From: Lonicera japonica
Taxonomy: Eukaryota; Streptophyta; Magnoliopsida; Dipsacales; Caprifoliaceae
Assembly (NCBI GenBank): GCA_021464415.1
Contig: CM038464.1
Span: 58,765,328 to 58,829,327, forward strand
Length of the DNA: 64,000 bases
Direction of reading: 5' to 3'
Of the stretch, positions 24,251 through 33,858 are shown one piece after another. Position 1 is the stretch's first letter. Each line of letters starts with the position of its first letter. The position numbers were made by a program, and so were the translations under genes. The notes beneath the pieces are model-generated. The model made no database searches. It had not been told where the DNA came from and worked only from the letters and a program-made list of their open reading frames with translations.

Positions 24251-27200
24251 AACTTGAAGATTATGTAAAGCATTCTAATATCTACATTGATAATGAAGCA
24301 TTGTGTATTGAGGTATGTATATATATCCATCCTTTCCTTCCTTCAAAGCTTGTAAAAATGAGTTCCATTTTTGTAAAACGGAACACCGCTTTCGGTCATA
24401 CAGAGCCGAAAAAAAAATACTTATTCAGCAACATGTTACTGATAATAAAATAATAAATCGGTATTAACCTACCGATTAATATACAATTTACTCGGTAATT
24501 TTGTGACGATTTATAATAACATTATCGGCTATATATTGCCGAGTATTTATTTATAGTTTATTTTCTCTAAAATATTTTATTATATATTGCAGGGTTTATA
24601 TTTTGTGTTAAAATCAGTAAATGATACCCAACAAACTAATACCGATGCTGTAGGTCCGATAGAATTGGATCATGTTCCGATAGAAGTGGATCATGTTCTG
24701 ATAGAAGTGGATCATATTTGTCGGACTGATCCTGGCGAGATTAGTCAAATTATTTCAGAAAACTTCGCAAGCTATTTCTTGACAAACAAAGTAAGTACAT
24801 GTTCACTACCATTTTATATTTTACTATAAGTTTTAGATAAGATGTTAAATTATTTATATCATTATTATAGGTATTTGAGTCACGAATTGAGTTGTTCGAT
24901 TGGTGTCAATGCATTGCCCGAAATCTAAACACAGTTATTGTCACATTGAAGTCAGAGAAAGAAACTGTTGGTAGAAAAGGTAGATTGACATTAGGGTGTG
25001 AAATAGCAGGATTTTACAGAGATAATCGTAAAAGTCAAGATTAATCGGGAAATGAGAAAAAAAAAAGAATGAGGGACACTGCTACGAAAAAATGTGGATG
25101 CCCTTTTATGTTAAAGGGAGTTCCTCTCGGTGGTGATAGGTGGAAGGTGGAAGTCATATGTGGGGAACACAATCACATCATCCCAAATACTTTGATTGGT
25201 CATTCATTTGCAGGAAGGTTGAAGGGAGATGAGAAGCAAATAGTAAAGGATTTGTCTCTATGTGAAGTCAAGCCAAAGCAAATTTTGTCAACCCTTAAAC
25301 AACGGGACCCAAATAACTTGGCTACAATGAAGACCATATACAACGTCAAGGCATATTTGAGGCTAAGGGATTTAGAAGGGAGAAGCATAGTGTAACAATT
25401 AATGAAAATGCTAGATGAAAAACATTATATTCATTATTGTCGCAGCGATCCTAACACAGATGAGATTACGGACATCTTTTGGGCACATCCAGATTCAATA
25501 TTACTTGCAAGGTGTTTTCCCTCGGTGGTGATGGTTGATTGTACTTACAAAACCAATCGATACCAATTACCTCTTCTTCAGATTGTTGGCAATACATCTA
25601 CGTCGAAGGCCTTCTGCATTGCATTAGCATTGCTATATAAAGAGCGAGAAAACAACTATGAATGGGCATATACACATTTGAAGAATTTGTTTGACCCCAA
25701 TGCTCTCCCTAGTGTTTTCGTGAGCGATAGGGAACAAGCTTCCATGAATGCAATTGAGAAAGTTTTTTCGGATGCAAGTTTGTTGCTATGCACTTTTCAT
25801 ATATCGAAGAAAGTCGAACAACATTGTAAACCAATTTGTAATACAAAAGACGAGTGGACGAATTTTATTCAAGGGTGGCACGATGTAATGCAAGCTGAGT
25901 CTGAAAAAGATTTCTTAGATATGTGGGAAGTATTTAAGAAAAACTGTCCACTTAAATTTGCAAAGTGCTTGAATTATTTAGCAACTACATGGCTCATTCA
26001 CAAGGAGAGATTTGTGCTAGCTTGGACAAATAGGGTCAAGCATCGGGGTAACAGAACGACCAATAGGGCTGAAGGTGCACATGCCAAGCTAAAGAGATGG
26101 ATTGGGAGTTCGCAAAGGACATTCACAACCTTGTGGGAAGCATTGGACAATTTGATTAAAGTTGAAATCGACGAAGTAAAGGCAGATTTTTAACAAAGTA
26201 TGATGAAGGTGCGACACTTTCACAAGTTTACGCAATTTAAAGAGCTAAGGTCTCACGTCTCTCATTTTGCATTGACTAAAATAGTCGAGGAAATGGCAAA
26301 GATTCAATACATTGGAGTAGATGTTCACGTATGTGGCCATGTTGCTCGAACCGTCTATGGAATTCCTTGTGCACATGAAATAATGCAATATGAATGAGAA
26401 GGACGACCAATTCCAATTTGTGCCATTGATAATCATTGGAAAAAGCTGTCTTTAGTACCGGATGTTGAAGATATTGATTATGAGCCAGAGATGCAATTGT
26501 TCAAGAAAAAGTGGGCTGAGGCAACTCCTGATGAAAGGCACGTTATGTTGAAAAAGTTAAGGGAGATTGCTTGCCCATCAACAACTTTTCTTGTAGAACC
26601 GTCACCAATCATTTCCAAAGGGAGACCAAAGTCCAAAATGTCAGTGAAAGAGCGAAAACATGCGACATCTACAAAGAGAGATCCCTCAGGTTTTGAGTAC
26701 GCAAATTTAAATACGAAATGTGGTACGATAAATAAGACAAAGAGCTTGCCGGTGAAAGAGACAAAACCAAAATTGTAACCTCAAACTAGAAGAAATGGCT
26801 CCCAGTTTGAGTATGCAATTTCGAAAAAGTCACATCCATTATTGTCATTCTTAGGCGAGAAAGAGACAATAGCATTGTTTCCGTTCCATCCAGTGAAGCA
26901 GACAAAACCAAAATTGCAACCTCAAACAGGGAAAAATATAGCCCAGTTTGAGTATGCAAATTTGAAAAGTTTTGGAGTAAATATAGCCATGAATGAAGTT
27001 ACAAATAATTATATGTCATTATTACTTGAGTTTATTTGGCCGTTCCTAACAAAAGTAGAAGATGTGAAGGACGACGGGAATTGCGGTTATCGTTGTGTGG
27101 GTTCGTTAATGGGCTACGACGAGGATAATGGTTGGAACAAAGTGCGTTATGCTTTGCATAAGGAAGTATTGATGCATCGAGGCCTTTATGAAAATATGTT

Positions 27201-27612
27201 TACTAAAAAAGTCGTTGAAGATGTTATCGGGATATTGAACTGTCACGATAGTCCTTGCCCACCTTCTAAATGGATGCAAATGCCAGAAATGGGTTACATC
27301 ATAGCTTCAGCATACAAGGTTGTGTTAGTTTTGATATCAAAATTACAATGCCTAACATTCATGCCTCTTCATGACGCACCTAATCCTGAAATCCCACATA
27401 ACCTCATAAGCATTGCATTTGTAAATGGTTGTCATTTTATGAAGTTGTTATTGGATAAAGATGCACCAATTCCACCCATTGCTTCATTTTGGCATAGATA
27501 CCATACACACGAAGCAACTTCTTGGTCGGAAAATTACGATTCTAAAATTGATGAGTTTTTTAAATTGGTGCCTGCATATGTCGCAGTTCTTGACTTTCAT
27601 GATATCTTATGA
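24251..27612 (+). pseudogene. FAR1-like MULE transposase continuing into an OTU protease-like domain; five in-frame stops
   Basis: From 24871 to 27612 one frame (914 codons) runs without any frameshift but with stops at 25042, 25393, 26191, 26395 and 26776. In order it shows: a FAR1/WRKY-GCM1-type zinc cluster (LTLGCE, KCGCPF, CGEHNH, about 24990-25180); a MULE transposase core with candidate DDE residues in VMVDCTYK (codon 25537), VSDREQ (25726) and NRAEGAH (26071); and a SWIM-like finger (VCGHVARTVYGIPCAH) in which the second Cys is His. A linker with internal repeats follows, then an OTU cysteine-protease-like domain with DDGNCGYRCV (Cys codon 27082) and GCHFMKL (His codon 27433). Upstream, a GT-AG intron (24791-24870) joins in phase to an exon holding three 7-residue repeats (PIELDHV type, 24654-24720). 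A further exon may end at 24312. It is a transposase relic; OTU-bearing relatives occur in other plant genomes. Confidence 0.88.
24391..24542. repeat. five-unit array of 19-bp palindromes, 33-bp period
   Basis: Units begin at 24391, 24424, 24457, 24491 and 24524, that is 33, 33, 34 and 33 bp apart. Examples are TTCGGTCATACAGAGCCGA, ATCGGTATTAACCTACCGA and ATCGGCTATATATTGCCGA. The unit at 24424 has both arms changed in a matching way (TTCAG...CTGA). The array lies in the probable first intron or upstream part of the MULE1 transposase gene. Spacers are 14-15 bp and almost pure A/T. Confidence 0.85.
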
Positions 27613-28059
27613 AGTGTAAGGTAGGTAGGCCAAGTTATTTTTTTTACACTGTATAGTATATGATAACAATGTATTCATCAGTGAAGTAAATCTTGATGTT
27701 TTTGTTTTTTTGGGTGTGTAGACATGGCTTTCATGCCATTGAAAATTTCTTTGTAACATTGTATAGTTAAGAATGACTTTTAATGAAAATGAAAATATTA
27801 ATGGGTTCTTGTATGTTAGTTAATACTATATAAATGGGTTCTTGTTTTATGGGTACATTGTTAACAATTTACTTATGAAATTAAGGAATATGCATTCCCA
27901 TGAAAACATAAGCCAATACTATAAATTTATGGGTTCATTATTAAGAATGACTTTTAATGAAAATAAAAATATTAATAGGTAATACATAAGAATTTACTTA
28001 TGAAATTAAGGAACATGTATTCCCATGAAAACATAAGTCAATGCTATAAATTTATTGTA
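27613..28059. repeat. 3' flank of the transposase gene with a partial direct duplication
   Basis: Words such as AAGAATGACTTTTAATGAAA (27770 and 27945) and ATTTACTTATGAAATTAAGG (27869 and 27991) occur twice in order, about 120-175 bp apart. This indicates an old tandem duplication just after the transposase stop. The sequence is otherwise noncoding and AT-rich. Confidence 0.7.
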
Positions 28060-28707
28060 CTCGGCGGTTTACAACCGAGTAAAAGAACCAAAATCATCAT
28101 AATACAACCGATATAATGCACATAATTCGTCATCACATTGCCGAATACTAGCTATAATTTTAGCACTCTTATATCTGCCGAACAGAGAACTTAGATCCAA
28201 AATAGAGTCGGCGGGAGTTTGTCGAAATCAAATATTCGGCATTAAAAGGACGATAATTTTGTAAACATTCGTCAGAATAATACCACATTTTTAATAACAA
28301 TCGGCGCTAATAGGCCGAGAGTTTTGTGAAAGGCAAAAAAAAATTAAGTCGGCTAGACACGACCGAATTTAAAAAATCGGATATATAGTACCGAAAATAT
28401 TATGTGTATCCGGCAATCTATTACCGAACAAAAAATTTCATTACAGATCATATTCAGTGAGATAGTACTGAAAAATTGTATATCGGTCAAATAGTACCGA
28501 AAATATGTCACATTTTCGGTTTAACATTGCCGAAACAATAGGAAAACTTCGGTATAATGAGACTGCCGAGCAGAATGGTTGGGGCCAAAACAATTTCGGT
28601 TATCAAGTGCCGAAATCTAGAATTCGGCAATTATGTGCCGAGAGTGATGTTTTTTTTCGGTAACATTATGCCGATAATGATGTAAAAATTCAGCAAGAGT
28701 TAACCGT
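28060..28707. repeat. long array of about 17 units of a 19-bp TCGG...CCGA palindrome
   Basis: Clear units include TTCGGTTTAACATTGCCGA (28515), TTCGGTTATCAAGTGCCGA (28595), TTCGGCAATTATGTGCCGA (28623), TTCGGTAACATTATGCCGA (28656), ATCGGATATATAGTACCGA (28376) and ATCGGTCAAATAGTACCGA (28482). Starts are spaced 28-34 bp, with every third or fourth gap about 45-48 bp. Arms are conserved (TCGGY and RCCGA), the central 9-11 bp vary, and spacers are AT-rich. It lies between the 3' ends of the two convergent MULE1 genes. Confidence 0.85.
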
Positions 28708-29072
28708 AATTTCATAACTTCCAAAGAAAATCAACATTCAAAAGAAAATCAATATCCCAATTTGATGCCAAGTGAAATTCATAATATATTATCACAAAAT
28801 TGGTCTACAACCTTGTCCATTAACACAAAACAAACTAATATTTGACCATAATCTAAGCGCTTGTATCTAGTACACAAAAATGATTCTACTAAGTCAAAAA
28901 CCAATTAAAGCATAATCTAAGCACTAGATTTTACAAAAAAATATTCTAATTGTTTTTCCCATAATCCAAGCGCTTCTACAAAAAAATACCAAGTCATAAA
29001 ACCAACTAAACCATAGTTTAAGCACTACATTCTTCCAAAAAATATTCCCATTCAGATAACCAAGTCAAAAAA
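28708..29072. other. short noncoding tract before the PMD gene 3' end
   Basis: Imperfect repeats of ACCATAATCTAAGCGCTTG / CATAATCTAAGCACTAGAT type recur at about 28846, 28910, 28960 and 29010, roughly 45-65 bp apart. This gives a weak tandem structure. No coding is seen; it probably holds the 3' untranslated part of the PMD gene. Confidence 0.5.
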
Positions 29073-31263
29073 CTAGCATATGCAAATGTTTTCTACCGAC
29101 ATCGTTTCTTGCTTTGTGCTAAAAACACGACTTTTAACCCTCTTGCGTTGGGTAGGCTGTGTGGGCTGTATTGGATGTGCTGCAACTTCTTGTTCTTTAC
29201 CTTTCTCGGCGGCTTCTTCTTCTTCACGTTCATTTTCACTAACTTGTTGATTACTTTCTTCTCTATTGCGATCATCTCCACTATCTTCTTCATTAATTTC
29301 TTCTCCACTACGTCCATCCTCCTCTTCAGCCACAGCCTTGCCGGTACCGTATATTGGGTCAAGAATTTCTATCACTTCTCTTAACAGCTTCTTGTTAACT
29401 TGCCCTTCCCCATCAAAATCAATTTGTTTCAAAAGCCCAACTGCCCTCCTACTTCAGCAATCTGCAATTATATACGAATACATAAACAAAAAGATTTACA
29501 TATATAGAAATTAAATATGACTTATTAGTAAATTAAGAATTATTATTTTACAATGACCTTGTTTTCAACTCGATCTTGCACCTCAACTACTTTAGCTTTC
29601 CATATATGTTTAATTGCATTTTTGGGGTTCTGGACTAGCACGTGGCTTATCTTTGTGAACCAACCCATGTAGTTAGCCCTAGCATCCCACGGATCCTTCA
29701 CCGGTTCAGTGCGACTCATGTTCGCCAGTAAGTGATTTTCCCAACTTTCTTGAATCCAGTTGTCAACATTGTACTTGACTTTATATTGGCCCTATTTCTT
29801 CCCTCTTTGATCATTTGATGGCTTTATTGTTTTCTTTGGGATGGCCTGAACGCGTCCAAATTGTCGTAACACCCGGTCAGGGTAATATGGCTCCGCCACA
29901 TTAAAATAAACTAATAAGCTGTTGTAATACACAAATTCTTGAAGCGGACGAATGTCTCGATGAGCATGGTAAGGATCCCAACAAACCTATGATAAAACAA
30001 TGTAATAATTACATCAACAACATAAAAAATATTCAATAAATATATAAAGATTTGGAGAATTAAGTTCGCCTTATACGAATAACTTACTTCCTTTTCATTC
30101 AATGCATCTAGTTGTTCACGCAAAAGTACCACTCCTGCATTCCATCTCCAGGGGTGACCTTAGACAACCACTTACATATTCTAGGCCATTTCTCATCATA
30201 TTTTTGGTTGTATAGTGGTCTCCCTACATTAAAGTGCTCATATATCCAAGCCTACATTGATTAAAAAAAAACTTTATTTTAGCGGTAACTTAATAAATAA
30301 TATGATCGAATCAGATAAAAAAAATTAATATACCTGTAAAAGCGTAAAGTAACCAACTATTTGCGCGGCATCAGCCCGAGATGCCTTTCCTAATTGACCA
30401 AATAAATATGCAAGAATAGCCATTCCCCAAGCATACCCACGTATAGCATCCAAGTCCTTAAGGCACTCTAAGTAGCTAATAGAAACTCTATTCCCAGTCT
30501 TGTCTGCAAAAATTGTACATCCTAAAAGATATAGCAAATATGCTCTCGCACATTGATCAAGGCGACTACTCTCGCTCTCTTGAGGTGTTCCTTTAAACAT
30601 TGTTTTTAACCATTCTAACCTAACGGAACACGTATTCGTTTCCTTCATTGCCTCGTCAGTAGAAACACCAAGATACGTCTCTAACAAAGTAACCCCAATA
30701 GCATAGGTAAATTTCTTGCCTCCTCCGTGGACACACGTACCAATTACAGGAACACCTAGTATTTGACATACATCATCTAGGGTAATAGTCATTTCACCAA
30801 ACGGGAGGTGGAAGGTATTTGTCTCGGGATGCCAACGTTCAACAAAAGCTGAGACCAAAGTTTTATCAATGAATTTGTACGTAAATTCAGCTAAATTCAT
30901 AAGGCCAGATGCCTTTACGCGTTCCCTTACCCCTTCACACTTTTTGGTGATGTCCCATTCTTTCAACTTTTGGAAGTGATGTATGCATTTTAGAGGTTTT
31001 CGAGCATTTGGGTTGTTCCATATAGCATATGCTATATGGCTCTCAAAACTTGTTAGGACTGAAGAATCTTCTGGGCCTCCAGATATAGCACCCCCGCCAC
31101 TACTTTCACTAGTACGATTCTCAAGATTAGACGGTGCTCTAATGGTCACTTGACTTTCTTGAGCTTTAGAAGTAATTGCTCGGCGTTTTCTCTCTGACAT
31201 AGTTGGCGCTTTGCGAGTAGCCATCTTTTTAGAATAACACATGTTATTGGAGATTTTGCACAA
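29073..31263 (-). pseudogene. plant mobile domain (PMD, MAIN/MAIL-like) gene in MULE1, disrupted
   Basis: This minus-strand gene carries the plant mobile domain known from MAIN/MAIL1 and 'protein phosphatase 7 long form'-like proteins and often found in transposons. Exon 1 (31263 or 31224 to 30334) shows SAFVERWHPETNTFHLPFGE and ITLDDVCQILGVPV, ending in phase at CAG/GTATAT. Exon 2 (30251-30088) starts AWIYEHF; exon 3 (29986-29558) starts VCWDPYHAHRDIRPL; exon 4 (about 29461-29073) is an acidic, E/K-rich tail with a basic end. Damage seen: a one-base frameshift in a C run near 30157, a TAG in exon 3 (near 29792) after RGKK, and an unclear phase entering exon 4. The exons sit end to end with good GT-AG sites, so this was a working spliced gene recently. 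It converges on the transposase gene. Confidence 0.85.
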
Positions 31264-32275
31264 GTTAAGGTTATAATTTTCACATAAAAAATTCTCATCA
31301 TAATAATAACTAGCAGATAAAGTACCAAATATTTAATAATAACCAAGTTATCCAATACAAGAGAAAACTTAAAAATAACCCTTACCATATCTACCCTACC
31401 CACCCTTCCCCCCAATGAACATACGACATCACAAACCCTCTCCTTTTCTTTTTTTCCATCTCATTACTACTTTCTTCATACACATACATATACACAACTA
31501 ATCATAGCAATTAAATAAAAACCAATCTCATAGGGGTAGTGTACTGAGATTGTTACAAATTCAATGTCCAACAGTTCAAAAAAATTACATATTAAAAATA
31601 TAAAGGGCAGGATTCTATTGGTTTTCCATAAAAAAATTCTTGCAAATTTATTGCCAAAATTGAAAAAAAAAATACAAGGAAATAATTTAAGTTGCTCTTA
31701 ATGATCAATCCCATTCTAAGTAAAAGTTAAAGCCAATAACAACAAATCCAAGTTTAAAATCAAATTGTGAAGTCATATTAATTCAATTTTTTTAAATGCA
31801 CTAATATTATAGTCAAGTTTATTGGAAAAATAAAATGTTTAAGTCTATTTTGTGCTACAAATTAAATTCAAGCCAAAAAGTGGGAAGGAAATTAAACACA
31901 CAATCAATAATGCGTGCATACAATTAGCCTAACACTAGAACTAAATCACAAATAGACAACCAATTTTATCCGTAATTGATCTTTCTTTGCAAAAAGTGGT
32001 CAACATGGAGATATATAAAGGTATACTTTAATTAAGAACTTAAAGGTAATGAATATTAAAAAGAAAAAAAAACCATAAAATGTCCCTCTTTTTATGGGAT
32101 TTTCTTCTGAAAAGGAAGGTCTCTCTATTTTACGATTTTTTCCTCTGAAAAGGAGTCTAACTCCACCACCACTGACCCCACAACTTCTACATCAACACTT
32201 TTACTTTATTAATACAATTCATATGTTATATGTTGCTTTCATTATTTGTGGTCCATGACATTCTAAAGGAGAGTA

Positions 32276-32306
<31 letters not shown>

Positions 32307-32620
32307 ATAGCAAATATATAAAGCATCCAATTAAAAACATCCACGTACTTAAATCAATCAAGTCCTTTTTTCTCCTTAGATGTGAAATATATAGGTATAC
32401 GTTATATATATATATATAGAGATATAAGCGATTTTATATATATACTACAAAAGCCCCAAAGTTACAATACAAGTGAGATAAAACTAAAAGAGTTACAAAG
32501 TTTCATAAAAATTTTCAAGCAGCATAATCATTTGTATTTCTTTGTAGAGAGAGAAAGCTATTCTCAAAATTACAAGTATATGGTTAATGGGGGAAGAGAT
32601 AGAGGCTACCTTAAAGGAAT
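31264..32620. other. 5' region of the PMD gene inside MULE1
   Basis: No open frame of note. AT microsatellites lie at 32281-32310 and 32403-32420. As the PMD gene reads leftward from about 31263, this stretch probably holds its leader, possibly an intron, and promoter. Confidence 0.4.
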
Positions 32621-32830
32621 TATGACTGGCGGCGGCAAAGAAAGAGAAGGAAAATGAATCCACGCCGGAGGCGCGTAGGCAATGGCAGAGGAAGAGAAGG
32701 AAGATAAATCAGCGGTGGAGGAGCGCCGGCGAAGGCGTGTCGGCTGCTGTAGAAGAAGAGAAGGAAGATGAATCGGCGGCAGAGGAGCGTCGGCGGCGAA
32801 GGAGGAAGAGACGGCAAAGGAAGGCGGTGG
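32621..32830 (-). repeat. GC-rich tandem repeat near the MULE1 right end
   Basis: Three imperfect units of about 60-65 bp each hold a GGAAGATGAATC-type word followed by a GGCGG/GAGCG-rich block. The tract is strikingly GC-rich within an AT-rich element. On the minus strand it is CT-rich and resembles a 5' untranslated exon, which fits the start of the PMD transcription unit. It could also be captured host DNA. An open frame across it is compositional only. Confidence 0.65.
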
Positions 32831-33119
32831 AGGCTTGACGAATTTCTAGGGCTAGTTTGTGCACGAAGAGAAGCTGAAGGGGAGATGATGTGCGGCGTGG
32901 GTGAATTAAAGGGAAAGATAAATAAAATACTTACAAATATAAAATTTTTAAACTTAAATAAACAATTAACTTAATTATTTGTAGTGGTGTTTTAAGAAAT
33001 TTTAAGTACTTTTTAAGGTAAATTTAGTATATAGTACGTGGTGTATTTTGTGGTGGTTTAAGAATTTTTTTGTACTTTTATGGTATTTTTCAGTTCGCGG
33101 TAATTTTCAAAAATTCTAG

Positions 33120-33139
33120 TGGTGTAAATAGAATTTCCC
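33120..33139 (-). repeat. MULE1 right terminal inverted repeat
   Basis: This is the inverted copy of the left end, finishing GAATTTCCC at 33139. It is followed by the right 9-bp target copy TATATATAT (33140-33148). Confidence 0.85.
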
Positions 33140-33290
33140 TATATATATACACACAACAATCAGTCAATCACCCAATCTCCTACGGACACACCCCTCTACG
33201 TTCTCGGTAGGCATTTATTTCACGTCAGTCTAGCAACAGACATAATTCCAATTATGCCCCTACTTTATGTGCTTGGTGATCACGAAATGA
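33140..33290. repeat. flanking segment copy A, right part
   Basis: From the target duplication to CACGAAATGA this matches 39500-39650 almost base for base. Beyond 33290 the match stops and the MULE2 end region begins. Confidence 0.9.
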
Positions 33291-33307
33291 GAGTTCTTTT
33301 TTTAAAT

Positions 33308-33539
33308 AGGTATATTTTCAAACTTATTTAGGAGTATGGGGTAGTTTTGAACTTATTTGTGGGAATATGGTAGTTTTAAAAACGCCAGTCAAAGCCACAT
33401 TTTTAAGCATAAAAATGCTAGTCAAACTAGCGTTTTTACACCGATTTAAAAAAAAAAAAAAGAAGTTAAAAACGCCAGTCAAGCTAGCGATTTTACAGTA
33501 AAAAACACCACCACCCCCAGCGTTTTTATGCAGCACAAA
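33308..33539 (+). repeat. MULE2 left terminal inverted repeat
   Basis: Compared with the right end it carries an extra unit of about 33 bp (AAAAATGCTAGTCAAACTAG word). It contains the palindrome-like CGCCAGTCAAGCTAGCG. Confidence 0.8.
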
Positions 33540-33545
33540 ATTCAC

Positions 33546-33858
33546 TCCCCCAGTCTCCTACCTCCGTCCTTCATTTCCTTCTCCATCATTCATTTCCTTC
33601 GAACTCAATAAAAAAAAACCGAAACTCAAACTGCCATTTCCACCGCAAGCGTCCACATCCCGCCGGAGTCGTCGTTCTCCCAGTCTCCCACCTCCGTCCT
33701 TCATTTCCTTTTCCATCATTAATTTCCTTCGAACTCAAAAAAAAAAAATCAAAAGTCAAACTGCCATTTCCACCGCCCAAGTCTCGCAATCGTCCACATC
33801 CCACCGGAGTCGTCGTTTGTCGCGCCATCTCCGTTCGTCCAGCTCCTCCGATCCGCAG
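33546..33858 (+). other. probable 5' leader exon of the GRF gene, with a 130-bp tandem duplication
   Basis: Two direct copies (about 33546-33675 and 33678-33815) share CCAGTCTCC, CACCTCCGTCCTTCATTTCC, TTTCCTTCGAACTCAA and CTGCCATTTCCACCGC. The block ends GATCCGCAG/GTATGG, a strong splice donor at 33858/33859. A good acceptor (TTTTGCGCAG) lies at 35100-35109, one base before the ATG of the GRF frame. This suggests a noncoding first exon and a 1.25 kb intron (inference). Confidence 0.55.

Larger units (their letters stand above)
23847..33139. mobile_element. MULE1: 9.3 kb Mutator-like element with FAR1-like/OTU transposase and convergent PMD gene
   Basis: The ends are GGGAAATTCTACTTACACCA and, inverted, GGGAAATTCTATTTACACCA. 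Similarity decays after about 20 bp, although scattered words (AAAAGTACAAAAA, ACACCAC) recur in both subterminal regions. The element is flanked by 9-bp direct repeats TATATATAT (23838-23846 and 33140-33148), the size made by Mutator-family transposases. The repeat is low complexity, but the call is confirmed by a paralogous unoccupied site at 39329-39650, where the flanks join with one TATATATAT (39500-39508). Inside, a transposase gene runs inward from the left end and a PMD gene runs inward from the right end. Both are now broken, so this copy is probably non-autonomous. Confidence 0.93.

Noticed and set aside
28060..28707. CRISPR-like array
   Set aside because: Regular palindromes with spacers look superficially similar, but units vary in the centre, spacers are short AT tracts, and the host is a plant.
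29109..29384. Plus-strand Phe/Ser-rich open frame
   Set aside because: Antisense to the acidic E/K-rich last exon of the PMD gene; composition explains it.
32620..32974. Open frames on both strands across the GC-rich repeat
   Set aside because: Tandem repetition keeps frames open; no conserved domain.
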